Assembly (NCBI GenBank): GCA_002297505.1 | Contig: DBLQ01000098.1 | Location: forward strand, 86,351 to 150,350 | DNA length: 64,000 nucleotides | DNA from: Flavobacteriales bacterium UBA720 | GTDB lineage: Bacteria; Bacteroidota; Bacteroidia; Flavobacteriales; Weeksellaceae | Direction of reading: 5' to 3' | Part shown: piece by piece, positions 35,763 through 44,297 of the stretch | Position numbering within the stretch: position 1 is the stretch's first letter | Layout: each line of letters starts with the position of its first letter | The notes under the pieces: generated by a model | The model's database searches: none | The model's input: only the letters and a program-made list of their open reading frames with translations | What the model was told of the DNA's origin: nothing | Translations under genes and position numbers: made by a program

Positions 35763-36212
35763 ATGAATATGCAATCTTCAACATACAACCAACTCATCAC
35801 TCTTCTCAACCGATTTGAATATAAAATCAAAGAGTTATCTGCCTTTCGGATTTATAGTAGGGAATATTCTAAGATCGTAGAAAACAGTCAGCTTTGTATA
35901 TTGGAAAAACATTTAATGATTGAGTTGAAAGAACTTTCGCAGATGTTCGAGGTTAACAGCAAGTCAGCCCTATTTTTATGCGCTATGTTCTTCAATAGTT
36001 TTACAAATAATGATGGATTGGTTTCAAGAGTTGTGTCGGAGGAAGATCTGATGTTGTCCGTTGGCTTGGATCAAGATATTATTTTGGATTTGCAGAATGC
36101 CATTTCAGACTTAGAAACTAAGAATATCATCATTGTAAATACATCAAATTATTCTTCCGAAAAATCATATTCTCTAACCGAAGATTTTATCAATATAACA
36201 ACAAAACTATAA
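35763..36212 (+). CDS. Winged-helix-like hypothetical protein (149 aa)
   Basis: I do not recognise the family with certainty. Residues 50-130 (LMIELKELSQMFEVNSKSALFL, then MLSVGLDQDIILDLQNAISDLE and KNIIIVN) look like a helix-turn-helix with a wing: helices, a short turn and a beta hairpin after a leucine-rich helix. The next protein shares this layout, so the two are probably paralogs. First gene of unit B behind the GACA/TGTC module. Confidence 0.6.
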   Translation: MNMQSSTYNQLITLLNRFEYKIKELSAFRIYSREYSKIVENSQLCILEKHLMIELKELSQMFEVNSKSALFLCAMFFNSFTNNDGLVSRVVSEEDLMLSVGLDQDIILDLQNAISDLETKNIIIVNTSNYSSEKSYSLTEDFINITTKL

Positions 36213-36215
36213 TTT

Positions 36216-36638
36216 ATGAATACGCAATTACTTGCCAGCATAGACATTGTCTATAGACAAAACTCAATTCACAGATTCAAGACTATTGAGCAATGCCGCT
36301 CGGATTATGAAAACGAATTGGAAGCGATTTCAAAAAGTTTTGAAATAGACAATATGGAAGCGCTTTTCCTTATTGCGATTGTCATCAATAATACAGAATA
36401 TAAAGTCTGTCAGATAGATGATATTGCCAATCTATTGGAGATTTCCCGCTTTGATATTTTAAAAAACCTACATGTCTTATTTTCTCTTCAATCCAAAAAA
36501 TTGATAGAGATTAATGATTATACAGTAAGCAATTCAGAAACTAAAAAATATTTAAACAGGACAACTTATCCGGTTGAGATAATGAATAAGTCATTTAAAA
36601 TCTCAAAAAGCGTAGAACATAAATTATTTGAAATTTAA
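36216..36638 (+). CDS. Winged-helix-like hypothetical protein, paralog of the preceding gene (140 aa)
   Basis: It shares with the upstream protein the pattern L-x2-I-x3-FEI-x4-ALFLIA, then QIDDIANLLEISRFDILKNL and KKLIEIN, which reads as a winged helix. It has no catalytic domain. In other Bacteroidota proteins such a domain is found at the N-terminus of AAA ATPases, but no ATPase is present here. It starts three bases after the upstream stop. Confidence 0.6.
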   Translation: MNTQLLASIDIVYRQNSIHRFKTIEQCRSDYENELEAISKSFEIDNMEALFLIAIVINNTEYKVCQIDDIANLLEISRFDILKNLHVLFSLQSKKLIEINDYTVSNSETKKYLNRTTYPVEIMNKSFKISKSVEHKLFEI

Positions 36639-36728
36639 TTCAAAATATGGAAAACCGTAGAATCAATTTAATCAAAATTATGATTTTAGAACATTAAAAA
36701 AAAAATTAACCAAAAAAAACTCAACATT

Positions 36729-36959
36729 ATGTCAAACTTTTATTGCAAATGGTGCGGACAAAAATATTCCAGTGTGTCAAGCCTTACGTCAGGCTCCTGC
36801 TCCAAAAATCCGGAAGGCAAAAAACACGCACTTTACGAAGGAAGTGAAAAATCACAGTATGTGTGTAAATGTTGTGGTCAGAAATCTTCCAGTTTAAGCA
36901 GTTTGTGCTCAGGTTCCTGTTCCAAAAGTCCAACTAAAAAACACCAGCCGGCTTTGTAG
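36729..36959 (+). CDS. Duplicated zinc-ribbon-like small protein (76 aa)
   Basis: Two tandem copies of about 36 residues, each with CxxCGQKxSSxSSLxSGxCSKxP: residues 6-27 (CKWCGQKYSSVSSL, then GSCSKNP) and 46-67 (CKCCGQKSSSLSSL, then GSCSKSP). Each has three or four Cys that could bind a zinc ion together with the trailing His (KKH). A nucleic-acid- or protein-binding adaptor is a reasonable guess. The stop TAG is directly followed by the ATG of the exonuclease (TAGATG). Confidence 0.75.
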   Translation: MSNFYCKWCGQKYSSVSSLTSGSCSKNPEGKKHALYEGSEKSQYVCKCCGQKSSSLSSLCSGSCSKSPTKKHQPAL

Positions 36960-37469
36960 ATGAAAAATTTTACAGCGATAGATTTCGAGACTGCGCAAGG
37001 TTACCGTCACAGCATTTGTCAGGTTGGATTGGTGCGTGTGGAAAATGGGTTGATTACTGAGGAAATCAATCTCTTGGTACAGCCTCCGGACAACTATTAT
37101 TGGAGCCGTTTTATCGACATCCACGGGATTACACCGCAGAAAACTGCCAATTCTCCTAAGTTTAATCAAGTTTGGAATCAGATAGAATCTTACATCAAAG
37201 GGCAAACGGTTGTCGCTCACAATGGTTTGTCTTTCGACTTTCCGGTCTTGGAAAAAACATTGGAATATTACAACATGCAAACCCCGAATTACGAAAAACA
37301 ATGCACTTACCGAATCTATAAACAGAACTTGGCAACTCTCTGTTCTGAACATCAAATAAGACTCAATCATCACGATGCTTTGAGCGATGCACGGGCTTGT
37401 TCGGAGTTGTTTTTGAGGTATCTGAAAAGTAAAAATTTTAATACATTTGAAAAAAATATAAAACTATGA
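36960..37469 (+). CDS. DEDDh 3'-5' exonuclease (DnaQ-like)
   Basis: All catalytic residues are visible: Asp8 and Glu10 (AIDFET), Asp93 (SFDFPVL), His138 and Asp143 (NHHDALSDARA). HNGLSFDFPVLEKTL is the ExoII region. The 169-residue length is a stand-alone epsilon-like domain without clamp-binding extension. Similar proteins are polymerase-independent DNA or RNA exonucleases. It is coupled upstream (TAGATG) and overlaps the next gene by four bases (ATGA). Confidence 0.9.
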   Translation: MKNFTAIDFETAQGYRHSICQVGLVRVENGLITEEINLLVQPPDNYYWSRFIDIHGITPQKTANSPKFNQVWNQIESYIKGQTVVAHNGLSFDFPVLEKTLEYYNMQTPNYEKQCTYRIYKQNLATLCSEHQIRLNHHDALSDARACSELFLRYLKSKNFNTFEKNIKL

Positions 37470-38158
37470 ATTTACAACAACTCAAAACTGACTATTTAAA
37501 ATTTTTTGAAGAATTTAAAATCAATCAAACTTCAGGTATTTTAGAAGATTATCCCTCCCTAAAATTTGCAACAATGCCTCATATTGGAAGTAATTATGAA
37601 GAAGCAAAATTTAAAATACTTTTCGTGGGACAAGATATTGGAAAAGATGAAACAACTAATTATTTTCAAGATTTTGATGAACGTAATCAAAGTGTAGAGA
37701 AAGAAAGCAATTTTAACCCGCATATTGCCGGTACTTATTCAAGTGCTCTATATTTGTTGAAAGATTACTTCAACTGGGAAAGTGTTTGGGAGGAACATAA
37801 TAGTTATCCTACATATTCTCAGGCTACCAAGAGTATTATCCACAAAGAAAATGAAAATCCTTTATCATTTGTGGCTTTGACCAATTTGCATAAGTTCGTA
37901 ACTGCAAAGAGAGAGCACAGAGCAGGAGATTCAGATAGAAAATTCGTTAAGAGAGAAGTCGAGGAGGAAATTTTGCTTAGAGAAGTTGAAGCGTTAAAAC
38001 CCAACTTGGTTTTGTTTCAAGGTAAATGGCCAAGCGATGTAACGATTGAGAAAATTAAATCCAAAAAAATACAGGTGATATTAGCAAGACATCCATCATA
38101 TAGAACAAAAAATGGTAGAAAGCCAGATGTTTATATTAAAACTTTCACTTACAAATGA
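37466..38158 (+). CDS. Uracil-DNA-glycosylase-fold-like protein
   Basis: Not a canonical glycosylase, but the pattern fits the superfamily: a first strand and loop ILFVGQDIGKDET (residues 51-63) at the position of motif 1, a central strand ALTNLHKF, NLVLFQGKWPSDV, and a late VILARHPSYRT (His209-Pro-Ser) resembling motif 2. It could excise or recognise a modified base, or have lost activity. The start overlaps the exonuclease stop (ATGA). Last gene of unit B. Confidence 0.6.
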   Translation: MNLQQLKTDYLKFFEEFKINQTSGILEDYPSLKFATMPHIGSNYEEAKFKILFVGQDIGKDETTNYFQDFDERNQSVEKESNFNPHIAGTYSSALYLLKDYFNWESVWEEHNSYPTYSQATKSIIHKENENPLSFVALTNLHKFVTAKREHRAGDSDRKFVKREVEEEILLREVEALKPNLVLFQGKWPSDVTIEKIKSKKIQVILARHPSYRTKNGRKPDVYIKTFTYK

Positions 38159-38163
38159 AACTC

Positions 38164-38189
38164 AAACCTCACTCCAAAAAGTGAGGTTT
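38164..38189 (+). terminator. Terminator of unit B
   Basis: Nine-bp perfect stem AAACCTCAC / GTGAGGTTT with an 8-nt loop and T-tail, five bases after the unit B stop. Confidence 0.88.
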
Positions 38190-38212
38190 TTTCTCCCACA
38201 GGATACAAAATA

Positions 38213-38245
38213 GACATCCTTTGTCCATTTACAACCCTACCTTAG
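38213..38245 (+). promoter_or_regulatory. Shared operator/promoter module, copy C (WYL gene)
   Basis: GACATCCTTTGTC is a perfect GACA-N5-TGTC repeat starting at 38213. TACCTTAG, one mismatch from TAnnTTTG, starts 25 bases later, and the WYL ATG is 16 bases beyond. The presence of the same module before the regulator itself suggests autoregulation. Confidence 0.7.
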
Positions 38246-38260
38246 AAAAAAAACTCAACA

Positions 38261-39163
38261 ATGGCAATCCAAGACAAAAACATCAGACTGATGCAAATCA
38301 CCAGCTTTCTGAAAAGCAAACCAAAAGGGGCGACTTTTAAAGAAATCATGAAACATTTGGAAGAACTCTATCATAAAGAAAGTTTTACAACCAATCTGGC
38401 GAGCAGTCAGAAAACATTTAGCAGGGATTTACCGTTGCTTTTGGAAATGGGAATCGAGATTAAGTTCAAGCGATCCACGATGACTTATCAAATCGTTAAT
38501 GAAGAGTTTTCCGAGAGTTCGCAGACTATTTTTGACAATATTCTTTTGCTTAATGCCTACAAGCAAACAGAAAATAATGCTGACATTATGATTTTTGAAA
38601 AGCGGAAATCGCGCGGCCTGGAAAACCTAAACGGACTTCTCCACGCCATTCAAAATAGAAAAACAATTAGCCTCAATTATACCAAACATTGGGAAGGAAT
38701 TACTACGAAAAGAGTTGTGGAATCTTATGCCTTGAAAGAATTCAAAAACCGCTGGTATCTTTTGGCAAACGAGCAGGATGGCAAAGATTTCTTCCTCAAA
38801 ACCTTCGGGTTGGACAGGATTTCTGATTTTGAATTCAATTCCAAAATTTTTAAAAAACAAGAAGTTGATATTGATAAATTGTTCGTCAATTCCTTTGGTA
38901 TTATCTCAACTTTAGGTGAAATCCCAGAGACCATCGTCCTTTCATTTGATTACGAACAAGGAAAATTTATCAAAACATTACCAATCCACCATTCCCAAAA
39001 AGTTTTGATTGATAATGACTCAGAATACAGAATCCAACTGACTTTGGTTCCAACCTACGATTTCTACCAAGAATTGCTCACGCACACAGGCAGAATGAAA
39101 ATCATCTCGCCCAAGAATGTGAAAGCAAAATATTTTGAGTTGATTGATTCGGCTAAAAATTAG
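38261..39163 (+). CDS. WYL-domain transcriptional regulator
   Basis: An N-terminal winged helix (about residues 5-80; LMQITSFLKSKPKGATFKEI, TFSRDLPLLLEMGIEIKF) precedes a WYL domain (about 120-215) with the NRWYLLAN signature (Arg164, Trp165, Tyr166). A C-terminal extension of WCX type follows. WYL proteins bind nucleic-acid or nucleotide ligands and many control phage-defence operons (for example BrxR and CapW). It is a single-gene unit behind the module shared with units A and B, and is the obvious candidate regulator of all three. Confidence 0.9.
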   Translation: MAIQDKNIRLMQITSFLKSKPKGATFKEIMKHLEELYHKESFTTNLASSQKTFSRDLPLLLEMGIEIKFKRSTMTYQIVNEEFSESSQTIFDNILLLNAYKQTENNADIMIFEKRKSRGLENLNGLLHAIQNRKTISLNYTKHWEGITTKRVVESYALKEFKNRWYLLANEQDGKDFFLKTFGLDRISDFEFNSKIFKKQEVDIDKLFVNSFGIISTLGEIPETIVLSFDYEQGKFIKTLPIHHSQKVLIDNDSEYRIQLTLVPTYDFYQELLTHTGRMKIISPKNVKAKYFELIDSAKN

Positions 39164-39407
39164 AACGATTCAATTTTTTCTCAACATTGAATTGATGTCC
39201 CTTTCCCTTGGAGAGGGATTTAGGGAGAGGAAAATATTCCCAATTAAATTCCCTCAAATAATATCTTTTCCCTATTTTCGTTGAAAAAGGAACAAACTTT
39301 GTTGAGGCTGGGGCTTTGACAATGATTTAGTCAGTCTCAAGGTTTATAAAATAGTTGTCAGTCTGAGGCTCTCGAAGACACTAAGAAAGTTTTAATTCAA
39401 TTAAAGA
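39164..39407. other. Intergenic region with repeat fragments
   Basis: It contains CCCTTTCCCTTGGAGAGGG (about 39199-39217), an imperfect hairpin, and two partial copies of GTCAGTCT(C/G)A (about 39330 and 39359), the second reading GTCAGTCTGAGGCTCTCGAA. These look like fragments of dispersed repeats. No gene is seen. A clear promoter for the TPR gene is not visible. Confidence 0.4.
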
Positions 39408-42377
39408 ATGAATTCAAAAAAAGTAATACTGGCTTCGCTGGTTTCCATTTATGGCATTTCCGCGGCGCAGCAATCCCAATATTTTACCAATAAGGAAGAC
39501 TACCATTTCGGTCTGGCAGAAAATCTCTACAACACCAAAGTCTACAACGCTTCCCAGTACGAATATGCCAATCAATATTTTTACAATCAAAGTCTCAGCA
39601 ATTCCAGAAAGGAGGCGGCTTTGTTTTTCAGCAATGTGATTGGCGTGATTCTGCAACAGCAATATGCGGAAGAAGGCCTGAATGCGTTTATGAAAGAATA
39701 TCCGAAGTCGGCTTACTTTGCGCAGGCCAACGGACCTTTGGCGGATTATTATCTGTCCAAAAAAGACTTTGAGAAAGCCCTGGAAACTTTGCAGAAAGTA
39801 AATCAATATCAGCTGAGCAAAGAGGAAAATACGCAACATATTATGAAGCTGGGTTACGCCAAGTTCATGACAGGCGATTCCGCCGGTGCCATTGAAGCTT
39901 TGGAAGAATCTTTCAAAAATGCGGATGAAACCAGTAAACCTGCGATTTCGTATATGTTGGGTCATCTTTATTATGCAGATAAGCAAAACGAAAATGCCTT
40001 TATATATTTTGACCAAATAAAGAATAATGAGGAATATGCACATCTCGTAAAGCCTTATTATGTGCAGATGTACTACAATCAGAATAAATACGACTTGGCA
40101 ATTTCTGAAGGCAACGAGTTGTTGAATAATGGAAAGATAACATCTTATGATGCGGAAATTCATAAAATAGTAGGAGAGAGCTACTTTATGAAAGGCGATT
40201 ATCAATCCGCTTATCCGCATCTTAAATTATTCCTGGACAAAGAGCAAACGCCAAGCGAAACAGACCTCTACGAAATGGGATTTGTTTCTTCTCAAGTCGG
40301 GAAAAATGCCGAAGCAGTCGGTTATTACAATCAATTGATTAACAGCAATTCTCCATTGGCGCAAAATGCTTATTATCAGCTCGGAAATGCTTATTTGCAA
40401 AACAATCAAAAGCAAGAAGCACTGTCGGCTTATCGTAATGCATCTCAGATGAATTATGATGTGAAAGTTCAGCAATTAGCTTTGGAGCAATATGCGAAAT
40501 TAAGCTATGAATTGGGAAATCCATTCGAGAATTCTTCCAAGGTGATTCAGCGGTATTTGGATAAATATCCGAACTCCAAAACTCAGGAAATGCGTTCGCT
40601 TTTGGTGAAATCCTATCTTTACTCGGGTGATTACAAGGCGACCTTGGAAGCTTTGGGAAAACTGGATCAGAAGACCAACGAAACAAAAAAAATAGAACAG
40701 GAAGTTTCCTATTTATTAGGTTCCGAGGAATTTAACAAAGGTAATTTTGACGCGGCTGAGATTTATTTTAAACGCAGTCTCCAATTCAATCTCAACAAAG
40801 AATTTTACAACAAAGCGCAATATTGGCTGGGCCAGACTTACTACCAAAAAGGTGACTATAAATTGGCAATTACGACCTATTCAAAACTTGAAAATGAAAC
40901 TGCAGAAGGCTTTCCGGAGCGTGAGCAATTGGATTATGATCTGGGTTATGCTTATTTCAAATCGAAGGATTTTGCTTCTGCTCAAGAATATTTTAAAGAG
41001 TATCTGAAATTCCCTAGACAGGAATTCAAAGCCGATGCGGAACTGCGTTTGGCTGATACTTATTATGCTAACAATCAGCTGAATGAAGCTTTAGAAATTT
41101 ACAATAAAACCGAAAACGCCAGCGATTACACGTTGTATCAGAAAGCTTTTGCTTTAGGCTTTAAAGGCGACACAGTTGCGAAAATTTCGGAATTGAAAAC
41201 TTTGATTTCAAAATATCCGAACTCCGAGTATGTAGACGATGCGAGTTATGAAATTGCCACGGCTTACGCTCAGAATGATGATTTCACTCAATCCAATTCT
41301 TATTTTGATAAGGTCATTAAATCCAGTCCGGATAAAGATTTGGTCGCGAATTCCCAGATTTATAGAGCACAGAATTACATCGATCAAAATCAAACGGATA
41401 AAGCGATTGCGGAATTCAGAGTTTTGGCGAATCAATACAAAAACACAGCGTTTGCCGATAAAATTGTGCTGGCTTCCAAACCGGCTTTCGTGAAAAATGG
41501 CGATGTGGCGGGTTTTGAGCAGTTTGCCAAAAGTTTGAACGTGAATGTTTCCGGAACAGAAATCAGTGAAATCAATCTGAATCTGGCGCAGGACAGTTTT
41601 GCCAAAAAAGATTACGCCAAAGCGGTTGCGTACTACGAAAAATACCTGGACCAAAATCCTAGCGGTGACAATCTTTTCAAATCTCAATATGAGTTGGGCG
41701 AAAGTTATTATCAGTTAAAACAGATTGACAAAGCAATGTTACCATTGCAGAATGTTGCTGATTTCCAGAATGATTATCAGCAAGATGCGCAAGTTCGTTT
41801 GGCTCAGATTTACATTTCGCAAGACAAAATATCAGATGCGAAAAAATATCTGGAACAAGTTGCGAATTCTACAAACGTCAATGTCAAAAATTTTGCAGCG
41901 ATCGAATTGATGAAAATCTACGCCGACGAAAAGAACTTTGCAGAAGCTGAGAAATACGCCAATTCAGTCATTTCAAATTCAAAAAATTCAGCAGCAACTC
42001 TGGAACAAGCGAAAGTCATCAAAGCAAGAAGCCTGATGCAGCAAGGGAAGGACAAGGATGCACAAACAGCTTATACAGCTCTGGAAAAATCTTCCAATAC
42101 GGAAGTTGCAGCAGAGGCACTTTATGCAAAAGCCTTTTACCAAAATAAAGGAAAAGCTTTCAAATCATCCAATGAAACGATTTTCAAATTGGCCAACAAC
42201 TATGCTTCCGAAGAATATTGGGGTGCAAAAGCTTTGGTTTTGATGGCGAAAAATTATCTGGCTTTGAAGGATAATTATCAAGCGAGTTACACTTTGGATG
42301 AGATTATCAATAACTATGGCGATTTCCCCGATATTGTGGCAGAAGCGAAGGAAGTTAAAGCGCAGATCAAAAAGTAA
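39408..42377 (+). CDS. Large exported TPR-repeat protein (989 aa)
   Basis: A signal peptide (VILASLVSIYGISAAQQ) is followed by more than 20 tetratricopeptide-like repeats over the whole length, with typical segments such as AQYWLGQTYYQKGDYKLAI and YDLGYAYFKSKDFASAQEYF. Such proteins act as periplasmic or outer-membrane scaffolds. It is followed by a beta-barrel gene 116 bp downstream in the same orientation, a pairing that suggests assembly or secretion work at the outer membrane. No enzymatic domain is seen. Confidence 0.88.
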   Translation: MNSKKVILASLVSIYGISAAQQSQYFTNKEDYHFGLAENLYNTKVYNASQYEYANQYFYNQSLSNSRKEAALFFSNVIGVILQQQYAEEGLNAFMKEYPKSAYFAQANGPLADYYLSKKDFEKALETLQKVNQYQLSKEENTQHIMKLGYAKFMTGDSAGAIEALEESFKNADETSKPAISYMLGHLYYADKQNENAFIYFDQIKNNEEYAHLVKPYYVQMYYNQNKYDLAISEGNELLNNGKITSYDAEIHKIVGESYFMKGDYQSAYPHLKLFLDKEQTPSETDLYEMGFVSSQVGKNAEAVGYYNQLINSNSPLAQNAYYQLGNAYLQNNQKQEALSAYRNASQMNYDVKVQQLALEQYAKLSYELGNPFENSSKVIQRYLDKYPNSKTQEMRSLLVKSYLYSGDYKATLEALGKLDQKTNETKKIEQEVSYLLGSEEFNKGNFDAAEIYFKRSLQFNLNKEFYNKAQYWLGQTYYQKGDYKLAITTYSKLENETAEGFPEREQLDYDLGYAYFKSKDFASAQEYFKEYLKFPRQEFKADAELRLADTYYANNQLNEALEIYNKTENASDYTLYQKAFALGFKGDTVAKISELKTLISKYPNSEYVDDASYEIATAYAQNDDFTQSNSYFDKVIKSSPDKDLVANSQIYRAQNYIDQNQTDKAIAEFRVLANQYKNTAFADKIVLASKPAFVKNGDVAGFEQFAKSLNVNVSGTEISEINLNLAQDSFAKKDYAKAVAYYEKYLDQNPSGDNLFKSQYELGESYYQLKQIDKAMLPLQNVADFQNDYQQDAQVRLAQIYISQDKISDAKKYLEQVANSTNVNVKNFAAIELMKIYADEKNFAEAEKYANSVISNSKNSAATLEQAKVIKARSLMQQGKDKDAQTAYTALEKSSNTEVAAEALYAKAFYQNKGKAFKSSNETIFKLANNYASEEYWGAKALVLMAKNYLALKDNYQASYTLDEIINNYGDFPDIVAEAKEVKAQIKK

Positions 42378-42431
42378 ATCCGCCTTAAATTCCTTTTCAA
42401 AATAGAGGAACGTGAGGAAGTATTAAGTTAA

Positions 42432-42475
42432 GCCACAAAGTGGCGAAATACAATAGCATAGGGTGAAGCCCTATG
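42432..42475. repeat. Intergenic double hairpin
   Basis: GCCAC-AAA-GTGGC (42432-42444) and CATAGGG-TGAAG-CCCTATG (42457-42475) sit side by side between the TPR and barrel genes. The pair lacks a T-run, so it is not a typical terminator and more likely a REP-like element or an RNA-processing signal. Confidence 0.6.
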
Positions 42476-42493
42476 AAAAATAATGAAAAATAA

Positions 42494-44269
42494 ATGAATA
42501 AGAAGCATAGAATATTTTCCCTTATATTTTTAGGAATTTCAATATTTGGTTATTCTCAAATCAAAGAAGAGCAACTGATTCTCAACAGGAAGCGTGAGCC
42601 GGAAGTGAAGAAGATCGAGAAGAAAAAAACATCGGTTGTTCAGGAAAAAAACTATCCGCCGGATAACAAGAAAAAAGAAGATTCGCTCAACCTGAAATAT
42701 ACAATTGTGGACGTTCCGCCGGTTTCGGACTTCAAAACCACCGAAATCCAGGGCGAGGATATCTCACCAAAATTCTCCAATGATTACCAGTCCAATTATT
42801 TCAGATTGGGCTATGGGAACTACGGGAAATTCTTGGCCGATGCCAACGTTTCCGGCCAACTTCAGGAGAATGTGGAGATTGGTGCCGATGCGCATTACCT
42901 TTCTACGAGCGGACTCAAGAAAGATTTTGATTGGTCATCCAAACAGAATGAGGCCAAAATCGGCGTATTTTCCAACATCTACACGGATACCGGGAAATTC
43001 AATATCGATGCGAATTATGCCTTCAATAATTATAATTATTACGGAATCTACGCTTTAACACCGGAAAATAACGATGTCGATTTGCAGCAGAAAGTCAATA
43101 AATTCAGTGTTAACGGGTATTACGATCATTATTCCAATGACATTCTGAACAACGTCCGCGTCAAATCCTATTTCCTGAATGACCATTATGGCGCCAGCGA
43201 AAACTACGCAAACCTGGATGTCAACCTTTCCAAGCACGACTTTGCGGTTTACGATGACGTTACTGCTAACGGCGATCTGGGACTCAACCTGGAAACCGTC
43301 AATTCCAAGTTTGATATCCTGAACCAAAACACGAACAGCCAGTTCAACTTTACATTGTCGCCAAAAGTAACATTTTATAAAGGCGATTCTTACTTATTGA
43401 TTGGTTCTGACTTCAGTTTCCTGAATTCGAAAAATTCGAGTAATGTCTCTGATGAATCAAAAAACAATAAATTCTATTGGTTTCCGAAGGCTGAATTGCT
43501 GGTGGCAGCGGCAGATGAATTCAAGTTCTATGGCGGAATTGATGGCGGTCTGAAACTCAATACCTATGGTAATCTGTTGGACGAAAATCCTTATCTGATT
43601 TCTGATTTGACTCTGAAACCAACTGAAATCAAATACCATTTCTACTTCGGGATGAAGGGCGATGTGGATCAGACTTTCAAGTACGATGTGAATGCTGGAT
43701 TCAGCAAAGTCAGTAATGCGCAGTTTTTTGTGAATAACGGTCTTTTCGACAATACTTTTACATCAAACCGAGCGGGATATGATTATGCCAATACATTCAA
43801 TTCAGTCTATGACGATGGAACTTTGATGGAAGTAAAAGGAGATCTGCAGGTTTTCCCAGTGGAAAATCTGACGGTGGATGCCGGTTTGCATTATATGAAG
43901 TACAATATGGACAACCTTGAAGAAGTTTATTACAAGCCTTTGCTACAATTTAATCTAGGTACCAAATATACAATGCTGGAGAAAAAACTCAATTTGGGTT
44001 TCAAAGCATATTTCGTAACGGACAGAACGTCAAATGCTTTCAGTCTTTATAAGGACACACTCAATCCTAATGGTTACAATTCTATGGAGCTGGTCAATGA
44101 AAAAGTTGGTGGTTATGCCGATTTAAATTTGTCTGCGGAGTACAAAATTCACAAAAATTTCAGTATTTTCGCACTCGGAAATAATCTTCTCGGTGCCAAA
44201 TACCAGAATTATGTGGGCTACAAAGTATTGGGCGCACAGTTTTTGGGAGGTGTGAAGATTACTTTTTAA
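42494..44269 (+). CDS. TonB-receptor-like outer-membrane beta-barrel protein
   Basis: Signal peptide (FSLIFLGISIFGYSQ), then a basic/charged linker of about 70 residues with KKIEKKK and NKKKED, then about 500 residues of alternating beta strands with frequent aromatic girdle residues. The last residues are GAQFLGGVKITF, a C-terminal strand ending in Phe as in outer-membrane barrels. No plug domain or TonB box is evident, so it is barrel-like rather than a confirmed TonB-dependent receptor. It likely functions with the upstream TPR protein. Confidence 0.82.
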   Translation: MNKKHRIFSLIFLGISIFGYSQIKEEQLILNRKREPEVKKIEKKKTSVVQEKNYPPDNKKKEDSLNLKYTIVDVPPVSDFKTTEIQGEDISPKFSNDYQSNYFRLGYGNYGKFLADANVSGQLQENVEIGADAHYLSTSGLKKDFDWSSKQNEAKIGVFSNIYTDTGKFNIDANYAFNNYNYYGIYALTPENNDVDLQQKVNKFSVNGYYDHYSNDILNNVRVKSYFLNDHYGASENYANLDVNLSKHDFAVYDDVTANGDLGLNLETVNSKFDILNQNTNSQFNFTLSPKVTFYKGDSYLLIGSDFSFLNSKNSSNVSDESKNNKFYWFPKAELLVAAADEFKFYGGIDGGLKLNTYGNLLDENPYLISDLTLKPTEIKYHFYFGMKGDVDQTFKYDVNAGFSKVSNAQFFVNNGLFDNTFTSNRAGYDYANTFNSVYDDGTLMEVKGDLQVFPVENLTVDAGLHYMKYNMDNLEEVYYKPLLQFNLGTKYTMLEKKLNLGFKAYFVTDRTSNAFSLYKDTLNPNGYNSMELVNEKVGGYADLNLSAEYKIHKNFSIFALGNNLLGAKYQNYVGYKVLGAQFLGGVKITF

Positions 44270-44297
44270 AAATCATTGGTCAATAATCATTGATCAT

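Noticed and set aside
42494..44269. Full TonB-dependent receptor.
   Set aside because: No plug domain or TonB box is visible; only the barrel-like part and C-terminal Phe strand support an outer-membrane protein.
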